This document shows, piece after piece, positions 23,653-31,468 of a stretch of DNA of 64,000 nucleotides (position 1 is its first letter; every line of letters begins with the position of its first letter). The DNA is from CAJXVY01 sp965657575 (GTDB lineage: Bacteria > Actinomycetota > Actinomycetes > Actinomycetales > Microbacteriaceae): positions 81,640 to 145,639 of the forward strand of contig CBFHOK010000001.1 of assembly GCA_965657575.1 (NCBI GenBank). Reading direction: 5' to 3'. The notes under the pieces were generated by a model. That model searched no databases, was not told the DNA's origin, and was given only the letters and a program-made list of their open reading frames with translations. The position numbers and the translations under genes were made by a program.

Positions 23653-23668
23653 TGTTAGATTATCTACT
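23653..23668 (+). promoter_or_regulatory. Extended -10 placing the VOC gene on a leaderless mRNA
   Basis: TGT-TAGATT (23653-23661) is an extended -10 (TGN-TANNNT). Seven bases separate it from the ATG at 23669, so transcription would start on or beside the A of ATG. No ribosome binding site is present, which agrees with a leaderless transcript, a common arrangement in Actinobacteria. No good -35 was seen. Confidence 0.4.
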
Positions 23669-24046
23669 ATGAACCAGCCACAATTTTTTGAAATACAGTC
23701 GGACAGTCCAAGCAAATTGATTGATTTTTACAAGAGTGTTTTTGGTTGGAGATTTACAAAACAAGAGGGTCTGCCGGTTGAGATGTGGCGAATAGAAACA
23801 GAGGGAATTGACGGAGCGCTCCTAAAGCGACCGGTTAAGACACCACCTACTTCGCACGGTACAAACGCTTTTCTTGTTTCAATGCAAGTGGATAGCTTTG
23901 ATGACATAGCGACGACAATAAAAGATTTGGGTGGAACAATCGCAATGGAAAAGTTTGCGGTGCCTGGTAGATGCTGGCAAGGCTATTTTTGGGACCCTGA
24001 CGATAATGCGTTTGGTGTGTTTGAAGTTGACGAATCTGCGAAGTAA
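23669..24046 (+). CDS. VOC (glyoxalase/bleomycin-resistance fold) protein
   Basis: 125 residues from ATG 23669 (an upstream in-frame ATG would add a non-conserved, hydrophobic leader). The single-domain glyoxalase-like fold has two beta-alpha-beta-beta-beta halves: FFEIQSDSPSKLIDFYKSVFGWRF at the start and GRCWQGYFWDPDDNAFGVFEVD at the end. The final Glu of FGVFE is the usual metal ligand; the first-half ligand position reads Glu in FEIQ. The substrate is unknown. It is followed after 102 bases by a two-domain VOC dioxygenase and an MhqD-like hydrolase, so a role in small-molecule detoxification is likely. Confidence 0.75.
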   Translation: MNQPQFFEIQSDSPSKLIDFYKSVFGWRFTKQEGLPVEMWRIETEGIDGALLKRPVKTPPTSHGTNAFLVSMQVDSFDDIATTIKDLGGTIAMEKFAVPGRCWQGYFWDPDDNAFGVFEVDESAK

Positions 24047-24148
24047 CTGCGGTTTTTCTGAAAAATAGTGGCAACAGAAACAGGGAGAGCACCATTAAGT
24101 TTTGTTTCGCTAACGGAATTTGAACCAACAGCATGTGTTGAATCAAGA

Positions 24149-25090
24149 GTGATTACAGACATAAACCCTCATGGATTGCACCATGTAACGGCAATTGCCT
24201 CAGACCCTCAGAAAAACGTTGATTTCTACACCAAAATCCTTGGTTTGAGACTTGTCAAACAAACCGTGAACTTCGACGCTCCCCATGTTTGGCACCTTTA
24301 TTACGGCGACCAGAAAGGATCACCGTCTTCGATTCTGACCTTTTTCCCTTGGCCCGGTGTGATTCAAGGAAAAGAGGGTTCTGGTCTCACAACCGCCACT
24401 TCATTCTCTGTCCCATTGGATTCAATCGGATTTTGGGAAAAACGATTGAAATCCTTAGGTGTTGAGAGTAGTCGTGCAAAAAACGCCAGCGGATTGGACC
24501 TAATCAGACTTCGAGATCAGGACGGCATGAGTGTTGAGCTAGTCGGAACTGAGGGTGATGATCGTTCAGGTTGGGATGGTGAGTCGTCAATCCCTGCAGA
24601 GGATGCAATCAGAGGATTGCACTCAGTGACTCTGAGTCAGCAGCTTTTGGATCCAACAGCAATCATGTTGACAGAAATGCTGGGCATGAAAGCCTCAGCA
24701 GAAACCTCATCCGGTGCTCAGTTTGCAATGGGGGATGGTACAACTGGAGCACTTGTAGAAGTCCTTCCTGGGGTAACCGAGCGAGGACTGCAAGCAGGTG
24801 GAACGGTTCACCACGTTGCGTTTAGAGCACCGGATTTGAACACCATGGAAAACTGGAGGCAGCAGCTGGTGGAGCAGGGTGTTCCGGTTACTGAGGTTAT
24901 GGACAGGCAATATTTCAAGAGCATTTACTTCCGTGAGCCGGGTGGTGTCTTGTTTGAAATTGCCACCGATGACCCTGGTTTTGATATTGATGAACCACTT
25001 TTAGAATTGGGCAAAAAGCTCAAGCTTCCGCCTTGGTTGGAGCCAAGTCGAGAACAGATTGCAGCCAGCTTGCCAAGGATTGAGGCCTAA
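24149..25090 (+). CDS. Ring-cleaving dioxygenase, MhqO-like (two VOC domains)
   Basis: About 313 residues from GTG 24149, placing the conserved GLHHVTAIASDPQKNVDFY at the N-terminus, where the family has it. A frame-open GTG at 24068 would add 27 non-conserved residues. Two VOC halves are visible: HHV...Y-Y-G-D in the first, and GTVHHVAFRAPD with GGVLFEIATDDPGF in the second. The metal ligands are expected to be His in HHVAF, a second His, and Glu in LFEIA. The sequence matches the MhqO/YkcA group, which Bacillus uses against hydroquinones. One base separates it from the hydrolase gene. Confidence 0.82.
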   Translation: MITDINPHGLHHVTAIASDPQKNVDFYTKILGLRLVKQTVNFDAPHVWHLYYGDQKGSPSSILTFFPWPGVIQGKEGSGLTTATSFSVPLDSIGFWEKRLKSLGVESSRAKNASGLDLIRLRDQDGMSVELVGTEGDDRSGWDGESSIPAEDAIRGLHSVTLSQQLLDPTAIMLTEMLGMKASAETSSGAQFAMGDGTTGALVEVLPGVTERGLQAGGTVHHVAFRAPDLNTMENWRQQLVEQGVPVTEVMDRQYFKSIYFREPGGVLFEIATDDPGFDIDEPLLELGKKLKLPPWLEPSREQIAASLPRIEA

Positions 25091-25091
25091 G

Positions 25092-25691
25092 GTGATTTCG
25101 AGACCACATGTTTGGATTGACAAACAATCCAACGATACGTTGCTGTTGTTGCATGGAACAGGGGCCGATGAGCGCGATTTGTTGCAACTTGGAGAGCTGA
25201 TTGCCCCCGATTACAATCTTCTTTCCCCAAGGGGACTAGTGAATGAAAACGGCATGAATCGTTTCTTCGAGAGAACGCCAATGGGTGAATTCGTTCAAGA
25301 GTCAGTGAAGCAGGCGGTTTCAGACTTGGTGACGTTTATTGATCTAGCCCAAGAGGAGTATGGCTTTGATCCAGACAGCCTTTCCGCTTGCGGTTTTTCA
25401 AATGGAGCGAATACTGCCCTAGCAACTCTGGTCACTCGGCCGGAGGTGTTTACTACAGTGATGGCATTTGGTGCCACCAAGCCACTCAATGAACCGGTTG
25501 GAACCAACCTAAGAGACAAGAGGGTCTTCATTGCCAACGGTGAGCGAGACCCCTATGCGCCCCAGGGGATAACTGACGCTTTTGCTTCCGAATTGAAAGC
25601 TGCTGGGGCTGAGGTAATTGTTCTATCGCATCAAGGTGGTCATCAGATTTCTCCAGAACATATCCAGCAAATTAACAGAGAACTGACCTAA
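25092..25691 (+). CDS. Phospholipase/carboxylesterase family hydrolase, MhqD-like
   Basis: About 199 residues from GTG 25092, one base after the dioxygenase stop; an in-frame TTG at 25080 is possible. It is an alpha/beta hydrolase with oxyanion segment LLLLHGTGADERDL, nucleophile elbow GFSNGAN (Ser), acid in ANGERDPYAP and His in SHQGGHQIS. This pattern is that of MhqD/YodD, whose gene is beside the MhqO dioxygenase in Bacillus mhqNOD. Its presumed task is to hydrolyse a ring-cleavage or quinone-derived ester; no substrate is proven even in the family. Confidence 0.82.
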   Translation: MISRPHVWIDKQSNDTLLLLHGTGADERDLLQLGELIAPDYNLLSPRGLVNENGMNRFFERTPMGEFVQESVKQAVSDLVTFIDLAQEEYGFDPDSLSACGFSNGANTALATLVTRPEVFTTVMAFGATKPLNEPVGTNLRDKRVFIANGERDPYAPQGITDAFASELKAAGAEVIVLSHQGGHQISPEHIQQINRELT

Positions 25692-25723
25692 TATCTAACA
25701 AGAAAATTCTTTGAAGGAGAAAC

Positions 25724-26470
25724 GTGGCTATTTCACACAATCCGGTATTCAATCAATCAATGCGCAGTGGTGCGAAGGGGCTCCAGCAGGTTGAAGTTGA
25801 CACAAGGTTTGAAGAGATAACTTCGACCAGGCCAATGACTATGGAGGGAACCGCCTCCAAAGTTATTGGAATGCTCATGCTGGTGGTTTTGGGTGCTGCT
25901 GGAACCTGGGTTTTCAACCTAGAGTCACTGGCGTTCCCCGCCATGTTCGTGGGTCTTGGCTTGGGTCTATGGGCTGCTTTTTCAAAAGTAACTCGCCCAT
26001 GGCTTTACTACCTATACGCAGCAGTTCAGGGCGTGTTCATAGGCGGTATTTCATCAATTTTTGAATCTATGTATCCGGGAATTGTTCAGAGTGCGGTTCT
26101 GGGAACTCTAACAACAGCCGGTGGAATGTTTGTCGCCTACCGCTTCGGCTGGATCAAGGTAAATGAAAGATTTACCAAGATAATGACCTTTGCACTCATT
26201 GGTTACTTTGGTTTTGCAATGATCAACCTTGGGTTTGCTTTGTTCGGTGGCGGAGGAATTTACACCTCGCAGTTTGGCTGGATTGCTGCACTAATTGGTG
26301 TTGGCCTAGCTGCATTCACTTTGAATCTCGATTTTGAGGCAATCAAACAGGGTGTTGCCCAAAGAGCTCCAGAGGAATTTGAGTGGAGGGCCGCATTTGG
26401 CATGACAGCCACTTTGGTCTGGCTCTACATTGAAATCCTCAGGATGCTTGCAATTTTTAATCAGGAATAA
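25724..26470 (+). CDS. Bax inhibitor-1/YccA family membrane protein
   Basis: 248 residues from GTG with GAAGGAG. The first 45 residues are soluble, then seven hydrophobic helices follow. The TMBIM core includes YLYAAVQGVFIGGISSIFE and a late helix with TLNLDFEAIKQGVAQRAPEEFEWRAAFGMTATLVWLYIEILRML (seen in parts), with the conserved Asp of the N-L-D-F motif. The N-terminal NPVFNQSMRSGAKG matches the actinobacterial branch. Family members can leak calcium or protons. No local partner is evident. A strong hairpin follows. Confidence 0.85.
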   Translation: MAISHNPVFNQSMRSGAKGLQQVEVDTRFEEITSTRPMTMEGTASKVIGMLMLVVLGAAGTWVFNLESLAFPAMFVGLGLGLWAAFSKVTRPWLYYLYAAVQGVFIGGISSIFESMYPGIVQSAVLGTLTTAGGMFVAYRFGWIKVNERFTKIMTFALIGYFGFAMINLGFALFGGGGIYTSQFGWIAALIGVGLAAFTLNLDFEAIKQGVAQRAPEEFEWRAAFGMTATLVWLYIEILRMLAIFNQE

Positions 26471-26478
26471 TCTCGTAC

Positions 26479-26521
26479 GGGTAAGGGGTGAGTTAGCCAG
26501 CCAGGCGCTCACCCCTTTCCC
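26479..26521. terminator. Hairpin between convergent Bax-inhibitor-like gene and dnaE2
   Basis: GGG-T-AAGGGGTGAG (26479-26492), a 15-base loop, then CTCACCCCTT-T-CCC (26508-26521) make a 13-bp stem with one T-T mismatch. The dnaE2 stop codon lies in the loop and its last eight codons in one arm. The plus side is followed by ATTTAATCC, only a weak U-run; the minus side has none. It is probably a shared terminator for both strands. Confidence 0.55.
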
Positions 26522-29500
26522 ATTTAATCCACAGTTGATTTAGATCCCAAGCATTCTCCGCCAAAACGGAAACACCGTTTTTACCGGTTCTTCTGAGTTT
26601 GCCCGATATTAAAAGCATCCTGTTGTTGAACAAAAGCTCCGAGCACCTAGCTTGAGCCTCGTCAAAAAAAGTTGCATCCGCACACCCCGAACCATCATCC
26701 AGGCTAATAAAAACAACCCGCTTGCCACTTCTCATTGGTGGGGTCTGCGTGGCCACTCTGACGCCAGCAACCAACACCTCTGTGTTTCCTCGTAGGGTTT
26801 TTAGTTCACTTGCCATTGATGCCCCAAGATCATCGAGCATCGGTCGGTATTTATCTATTATGTGTGAGGAGATGTCCATGCCGGTGAGTTGAAGCTCCTG
26901 ATCCAGCTGCTGTTCAATCGTGAATTGCGGATTGCCTGAAGTTATTTCTTGACCAACAGTGAAATCTAGTTCGGCTTGAGAGGGGTTTATATTCGGAGCC
27001 GGCTTAGTTGTCATTTCCCGAATTTTTTGAATTATGTCTCCGCGGGTAACTGACACATCGACCAGCGAATCCAGTGCACCTATTGCGGCCAAGCGAGCAA
27101 TTGTTTTTCTTGAGGGTCGTGCTTTTGTATAGAAATCAGCAAGGTCCCTAAAAGGTGCGTTTTTGATGATTCTGCTTATTTCAGGGGTCGATATGCCAGC
27201 AATCTCAATAAGTGACATTCTCACCCCTTTTTTTCCAGAGAGTTTCTCCACCCAGTATTCATCCGTTGATTTATTCACATCAATCGGCCACAGTTCAACC
27301 CCAAGTCGTCTAGCTTCTGCAAGAAGCAACCTCTTTGGATACATCCCTGGATCATGGGTCAGAATGCCAGCTATGAACTCAGCTGGATAGTGAGTTTTTA
27401 GCCAGGCTGATTGATATGTGGGGAGTGCGAAGGCAGCTCCATGAGCCTTGCAGAAACCAAAGCTTCCAAACCCCTCCAGCACCTGCCAAACCCTATTTAC
27501 GACAGCTGTTTTATAACCCCTGGCGAGTGAGCTTTGTTTGAAATAGGACTCAATTTCCTGCTTTCTGTCTGGATTTGACATCTTTCTGCGCATCTCGTCG
27601 GCCTTTGCCAGAGTGCAGCCGGTCATCACCTTCATGATTCTCATCAATTGTTCGTGAAAGACCACCACTCCGTAGCTTTCTTCCAGTATTGGTTTTAAAT
27701 CTGGATGAAAATAATCCGGTTGAATAAAGCCGTGCCTACCGTCCAGGTAGGGGGAAATCATGTTTCCCTTCATCGGCCCCGGCCTAAAAAGTGAAATTTG
27801 CAATGTGAGGTCATTGAATTCTGTTGGCTGATGCTTGCCGGTGAGCTCTCTTTGGCCTGGGCTTTCAATTTGGAAAATACCCAAAGTATTGGTGGTTCTA
27901 ATTAGCTCGAACACCTTCTTGTCATCGGTTGCTACTGAATCCAGGTCAAGTTTTTTATTTTCAACTCTCTCAACCTCACTCACCGCATAAGCCATTGTGC
28001 TTTGCATCCTTACTCCCAAAACATCAAGCTTCAAAAATCCCAGCGGATCCATGTCGTCTTTATCAAACTGACTCATCGGAAGCCCTAAGCCGCTTGGTTC
28101 GGTGGGGGTTAGATCTAAAAGTCTTCTATCACCAAGAATCACTCCGCAGGGGTGCATTGAAATATGCCGGGGGAGTTTGTCTAACCTTTGGGTTAGGTCA
28201 ACAAGCAGATTTAGTTTTCTATCTTTCCCAACCTGCTTGGCAAGTTTTGCCAACTCGGGCTTTACCTCCAAAGCCGCCCTAAAACTTCTTGCGCTAAACC
28301 GCCAAGAACTTTTTGCAATCTGATCAATTTGATCCTCATCTAAGCCCAGTGCCAGTCCGCTGTCTCGAATCGCACCCCTGCCTCGATATGTTGACTGCAT
28401 TGAAAGCAAAGTCACCCGGTCGCCACCGTAGCGACGAAAGATTGCTCGATATATCTCATGCCTTCTTGCAGATTCAACATCTATGTCGATATCCGGAAGA
28501 GTGGATCTTTCGGTGGATAGAAATCTTTCAAATAACAAACCTTGTTCAATTGGGTCAATGTGACTTATGCCAAGCAGGTAGTTCACTAAAGATCCGGCCC
28601 CCGAACCTCGGGCGGCGATTCTGATTCGCATGTCTCTAATCATTTGAGCGACATCTGCAACGGTTAGAAAAAAAGTTGCAAAGCCAAGCTTGTTTATGGT
28701 GATCAACTCTTTTGAAAGCTGGTGTTGAACCTGTGTAATAAGGCTTGGTTTTGCATCTGGATAGCGATAATCGATTGCTGAGTGGGTTTTTTGCCAAAGC
28801 ACTTCAAATGGATTCCCCTCTATTCCAAGCAGTTGCTTTTCAGGTGTCTTCGGTCTTCCCCAATCGCAGTCTTCAACTGGGTCTATTCGGCATCTATCTG
28901 TTAGTTGCTCGGTTGTCGCCAAGAGTTTTTTGGCAGATTTTGTATCTCCAGTAATTTCAAGAGCCAGCGATGCCATTTCTGCAGGGGGTTTTAGCCATGC
29001 CTGCGCATTTGGCTGAGGGAGAAAAATACCAAGTGGCTCCAAATGCCTCGCGGAGTCTAAAACATCTGCGGTGAGTGCATCATCGGGCTGCAGGTATCTT
29101 GCCGCATTCGTAAGCACCGCTGGAAGCTTTTTATAATCTGCAAGTGAGATAAGAGCCCTGGCGTGCTCATTTGAATAGCTTGTCCCAGGCTCTGTTAGGT
29201 GGCTAAAGACTTCAATCGCCAAGCTGCCACGAGTGTTGAAATGCTCCATCCACCGATCTAGCAACTTGGAGGCTTTTGTTGGTTCGAAAAGGGATGATCT
29301 ACCAACATCGCTGTCTGGCCCAAGTAAAACAGTGCAGTTGGCTAAATCTTGTTGAGTTAGTTCAGCTAACTCTTTTCTATCAATGGAGGGTGCTTCGTTT
29401 TTCTTTTTCTGATGGGCTTTGCTGATTATTCGGCAAAGCGCACTCCACCCAGCCCCACGATTGTGCCCATGTGACAAGATAACAACTCTGCCAAGTGAGA

Positions 29501-29720
29501 TCTGGTCTGTAACCTCGAGGCTTACGCCAATAATGGGGTCTATTTTGTTTTCAATGCAGGCAGCTATGTGCTTGGCTGCACCATAAAGACCATCTCTGTC
29601 CGTTATCGCCAGTGCGTCAAATCCAAGTTGCTTGGCTTGAAAAACTGCTTGTTCAGGTCGGTTTACTCCAAAATGAGCAGAATAGGCTGAAGAAAAATTG
29701 AGATGAGTAAAACCGGCCAC
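26493..29720 (-). CDS. dnaE2: Error-prone DNA polymerase III alpha-type subunit (DnaE2/ImuC)
   Basis: About 1075 residues. GTG 29720 overlaps the upstream stop by one base (TAGTG) and gives MAGFTHLNFSSAYSAHFG, the family-like N-terminus; GTG 29744 would add eight residues. It is a C-family polymerase with the catalytic Asp pair in STLPDIDIDVESARR and further motifs GSGAGSLVNYLLGISHIDPI and FSFCKAHGAAFALPTYQSAW-like (GFGSFGFCKAHGAAFA). An OB domain near the end holds TQTPPMRSGKRVVFISLDDGSG. The PHP motif is degenerate: H-L-N-F-S for H-x-H-x-H and T-D-R-D for T-D-H, so no proofreading metal site is expected. A LexA box precedes the operon, supporting an SOS translesion role. Confidence 0.9.
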   Translation of the reverse strand: MAGFTHLNFSSAYSAHFGVNRPEQAVFQAKQLGFDALAITDRDGLYGAAKHIAACIENKIDPIIGVSLEVTDQISLGRVVILSHGHNRGAGWSALCRIISKAHQKKKNEAPSIDRKELAELTQQDLANCTVLLGPDSDVGRSSLFEPTKASKLLDRWMEHFNTRGSLAIEVFSHLTEPGTSYSNEHARALISLADYKKLPAVLTNAARYLQPDDALTADVLDSARHLEPLGIFLPQPNAQAWLKPPAEMASLALEITGDTKSAKKLLATTEQLTDRCRIDPVEDCDWGRPKTPEKQLLGIEGNPFEVLWQKTHSAIDYRYPDAKPSLITQVQHQLSKELITINKLGFATFFLTVADVAQMIRDMRIRIAARGSGAGSLVNYLLGISHIDPIEQGLLFERFLSTERSTLPDIDIDVESARRHEIYRAIFRRYGGDRVTLLSMQSTYRGRGAIRDSGLALGLDEDQIDQIAKSSWRFSARSFRAALEVKPELAKLAKQVGKDRKLNLLVDLTQRLDKLPRHISMHPCGVILGDRRLLDLTPTEPSGLGLPMSQFDKDDMDPLGFLKLDVLGVRMQSTMAYAVSEVERVENKKLDLDSVATDDKKVFELIRTTNTLGIFQIESPGQRELTGKHQPTEFNDLTLQISLFRPGPMKGNMISPYLDGRHGFIQPDYFHPDLKPILEESYGVVVFHEQLMRIMKVMTGCTLAKADEMRRKMSNPDRKQEIESYFKQSSLARGYKTAVVNRVWQVLEGFGSFGFCKAHGAAFALPTYQSAWLKTHYPAEFIAGILTHDPGMYPKRLLLAEARRLGVELWPIDVNKSTDEYWVEKLSGKKGVRMSLIEIAGISTPEISRIIKNAPFRDLADFYTKARPSRKTIARLAAIGALDSLVDVSVTRGDIIQKIREMTTKPAPNINPSQAELDFTVGQEITSGNPQFTIEQQLDQELQLTGMDISSHIIDKYRPMLDDLGASMASELKTLRGNTEVLVAGVRVATQTPPMRSGKRVVFISLDDGSGCADATFFDEAQARCSELLFNNRMLLISGKLRRTGKNGVSVLAENAWDLNQLWIKWERGERLAG

Positions 29721-30004
29721 TAGATAATTCGCACCAACTTCCACTCATCACGTGAGCTACTGTGCCTCAACTCAAAAAGACCACTATCTCCTTCAGATTG
29801 AGCTCTAACCCTCCACATTTCAACTTCTATAAATTCAGCGGAAAAGCCCTTTGGTGCCTGATCTATCTCTCTCCACCAGCTTTTTCTTACATACCAACGA
29901 ACCGGAACGCCTGTTGCCAGATAGTGCGACCCTCGCCAATCAAAGCTGACTGGCTGACCGTCATGGTTTGTCATAACGGCAATAGGCTCATCTACTTGAA
30001 TCAA
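29720..30004 (-). CDS. DUF6504 protein, partner gene of dnaE2
   Basis: 94 residues from TTG with AGGGG seven bases upstream. It contains IAVMTNHDGQPVSFDWRGSHYLATGVPVRWYVRKSWW and ends FELRHSSSRDEWKLVRII (given in parts). The F-x-W-R-G...W...W-W pattern matches DUF6504. In many Actinobacteria this small protein is encoded between imuB and dnaE2, and it may act with that polymerase set. Here neither imuA' nor imuB is adjacent. It is the first gene after the LexA box and its stop overlaps the dnaE2 start. The biochemical function is unknown. Confidence 0.75.
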   Translation of the reverse strand: MIQVDEPIAVMTNHDGQPVSFDWRGSHYLATGVPVRWYVRKSWWREIDQAPKGFSAEFIEVEMWRVRAQSEGDSGLFELRHSSSRDEWKLVRII

Positions 30005-30017
30005 CTAAGTTCCCCTT

Positions 30018-30037
30018 ATTCGAACATTTGTTCGAAT
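30018..30037. promoter_or_regulatory. LexA (SOS) box
   Basis: ATTCGAACATTTGTTCGAAT is a 20-base sequence with perfect 8-base inverted arms around ATTT. It contains the actinobacterial/Gram-positive SOS consensus TCGAAC-N4-GTTCGA without mismatch. It lies 14 bases before the DUF6504 start, over the predicted transcription start, where LexA would block initiation. Confidence 0.93.
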
Positions 30038-30040
30038 AGA

Positions 30041-30069
30041 AGTCTAAGAGATTCCTAGGACATTGTGAA
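30041..30069 (-). promoter_or_regulatory. Promoter of the DUF6504-dnaE2 operon
   Basis: On the minus strand TTCACA (30069-30064), a 17-base spacer and TAGACT (30046-30041) match -35 and -10 consensus well. The start site would fall near 30034, inside the LexA box. The -35 lies next to the stop of the SRAP gene, so the pair can be transcribed separately from it. Confidence 0.65.
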
Positions 30070-30072
30070 GTG

Positions 30073-30741
30073 CTAATCGAATAGCTTTTGCTCCGATTCG
30101 GGCGCAATCAATCCCGGATGGTTGTTTCTAACGGCACCAACAGCCTTATTCACCTCATAAAAATTCAGTGTTTTTGCAATTTCATCAGATTGAGTAGCAA
30201 TATCTGCTAGAAGTTGACGGGAATCTGAGTCTGGATCGAGCCATGAATCAATGTCTTCAACCATTACTGGGTTTCTGTCGTGAATGTGTTTAATTTCATG
30301 AGCTGACTCTTTGGTGACTACGCTCACGCTGTAATTGGAGCTCAATTTATTTGGTGGTTCGAAAATGGCCGCGAACATCAGAAGTTTTTTCGAATGGATA
30401 AAAAAGGGCGTCTTTTGAGCTCCATTCTGTGTCCATTCAAAATAACCACTGGCAGGGACAATTCCTCTACGGGCAGTTAGTGAATTTTTGAAGCTTGGCT
30501 TTTCAGCTACAGTCTCTACTCGAGCATTTATAAGTGGCGAACTTGGCGGAGCAGCTGCCCAAGATGGGATAAGTCCCCAGCTCGCACCGATCAGTAGCTT
30601 CTCTGGGTGATTAATCACAAGCGGTATTGATTGGGTGGGGGCGAAGTTGAAGCTTGGAAGTTTTCCTTCAAAACAATCCTCTGCCAAAAGCTCGAGGCTT
30701 AATTCAGCACTGGATTTGGAGACCACAAATCGGCCACACAT
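30073..30741 (-). CDS. SRAP/HMCES (YedK) abasic-site protein
   Basis: 222 residues. SRAP proteins form a thiazolidine cross-link with abasic sites in single-stranded DNA and shield them. The key residues are present: Cys2 (MCGRFV, Met removed), Glu102 in ASGYFEWTQNG and His154 in KHIHDRNPVMV. NARVETVAEKPSFKNSL is the family DNA-binding segment. It starts two bases after the DedA stop and lies just upstream of the SOS-controlled dnaE2 pair, so it may be constitutively made with DedA while contributing read-through to dnaE2. No LexA box was found before it. Confidence 0.93.
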   Translation of the reverse strand: MCGRFVVSKSSAELSLELLAEDCFEGKLPSFNFAPTQSIPLVINHPEKLLIGASWGLIPSWAAAPPSSPLINARVETVAEKPSFKNSLTARRGIVPASGYFEWTQNGAQKTPFFIHSKKLLMFAAIFEPPNKLSSNYSVSVVTKESAHEIKHIHDRNPVMVEDIDSWLDPDSDSRQLLADIATQSDEIAKTLNFYEVNKAVGAVRNNHPGLIAPESEQKLFD

Positions 30742-30743
30742 GC

Positions 30744-31379
30744 CTAGTCGCTTATCCTGTCGCTGAATTTCTGCAAAAACTTTTTGGCCAAAGCAATTAT
30801 CGCTAGGGCTGCAAGCAAGATTCCAATTGCCACCAGTGAGCCAAACCTTAGGTTTTCACTGAGCAGTTCATAGCTTTCCCTAGCCAGGAAGCCAACACCA
30901 ACATAAAGCGATGCCCAGATGGTGCAGGCTGCAAAGGTCCAGGAGATGAAGACCTTGTAGGGCATCTTCGTTGCGCCTGCAACTGCCGGAACAACGCTGT
31001 GAAGGACGGGTAAGAATCGAGATATAAATACAGCGACCCCACCCCTTCGGGCGACAAACTTTTCGGCTTTATCCCAGCGATGCTGACCAATTGCCTTACC
31101 CAATCTGGTGTTTCGAAGTTTCGGTCCGAGCCAGAAGCCAATTGAGTAGCCGATTGTTTCGCCAATCAACGAGCCAACCAGCACCGCCATTAGAAGCCAT
31201 CCAAAATCTCCCCAGTCCAGTACGCCGGTGGAGGCAACCAAGACAACGGTGTCACCGGGTATTACAAGACCAAGCAGGATTGTTGTTTCCAGCATGATCG
31301 CTAAACCTGCAAGCAAATTGCGAATCCCAGGATGCACTCCCTGCACAGCATCTATGAATGCATCCACGTATTCGTTCAT
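30744..31379 (-). CDS. DedA family membrane protein
   Basis: 211 residues with about five hydrophobic segments. DedA signatures are present: LLGLVIPGDTVVLVAS near the N-terminus and FISRFLPVLHSVVPAVAGATKMPYKVF, whose G-(x)-R/F-x-P pattern recurs in the family. DedA/VTT proteins are now regarded as lipid scramblases or transporters (undecaprenyl phosphate or phosphatidylethanolamine); which lipid applies here is not visible. The 89 bases upstream, towards pabC, carry no certain promoter or terminator. Confidence 0.9.
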   Translation of the reverse strand: MNEYVDAFIDAVQGVHPGIRNLLAGLAIMLETTILLGLVIPGDTVVLVASTGVLDWGDFGWLLMAVLVGSLIGETIGYSIGFWLGPKLRNTRLGKAIGQHRWDKAEKFVARRGGVAVFISRFLPVLHSVVPAVAGATKMPYKVFISWTFAACTIWASLYVGVGFLARESYELLSENLRFGSLVAIGILLAALAIIALAKKFLQKFSDRISD

Positions 31380-31468
31380 TTACTGATTTTCTCACCTACG
31401 GGACCAAGTTTCACTCGATTTAGCAGATTGCTAGAAATCTCATTGTCTACCGACGTGACTTAATAGCG

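Noticed and set aside
23847..24146. Minus-strand frame between the VOC genes
   Set aside because: It runs against the end of one VOC gene and the gap before the next, has no ribosome site, and gives no recognisable product.
24068..24148. Upstream GTG start of the MhqO-like gene
   Set aside because: The extra 27 residues do not resemble the family, which begins a few residues before G-L-H-H-V-T. The call remains uncertain.
29744..29744. GTG 29744 as dnaE2 start
   Set aside because: It adds eight residues before the conserved F-T-H-L and lacks a ribosome site. GTG 29720 gives the usual one-base stop-start overlap.
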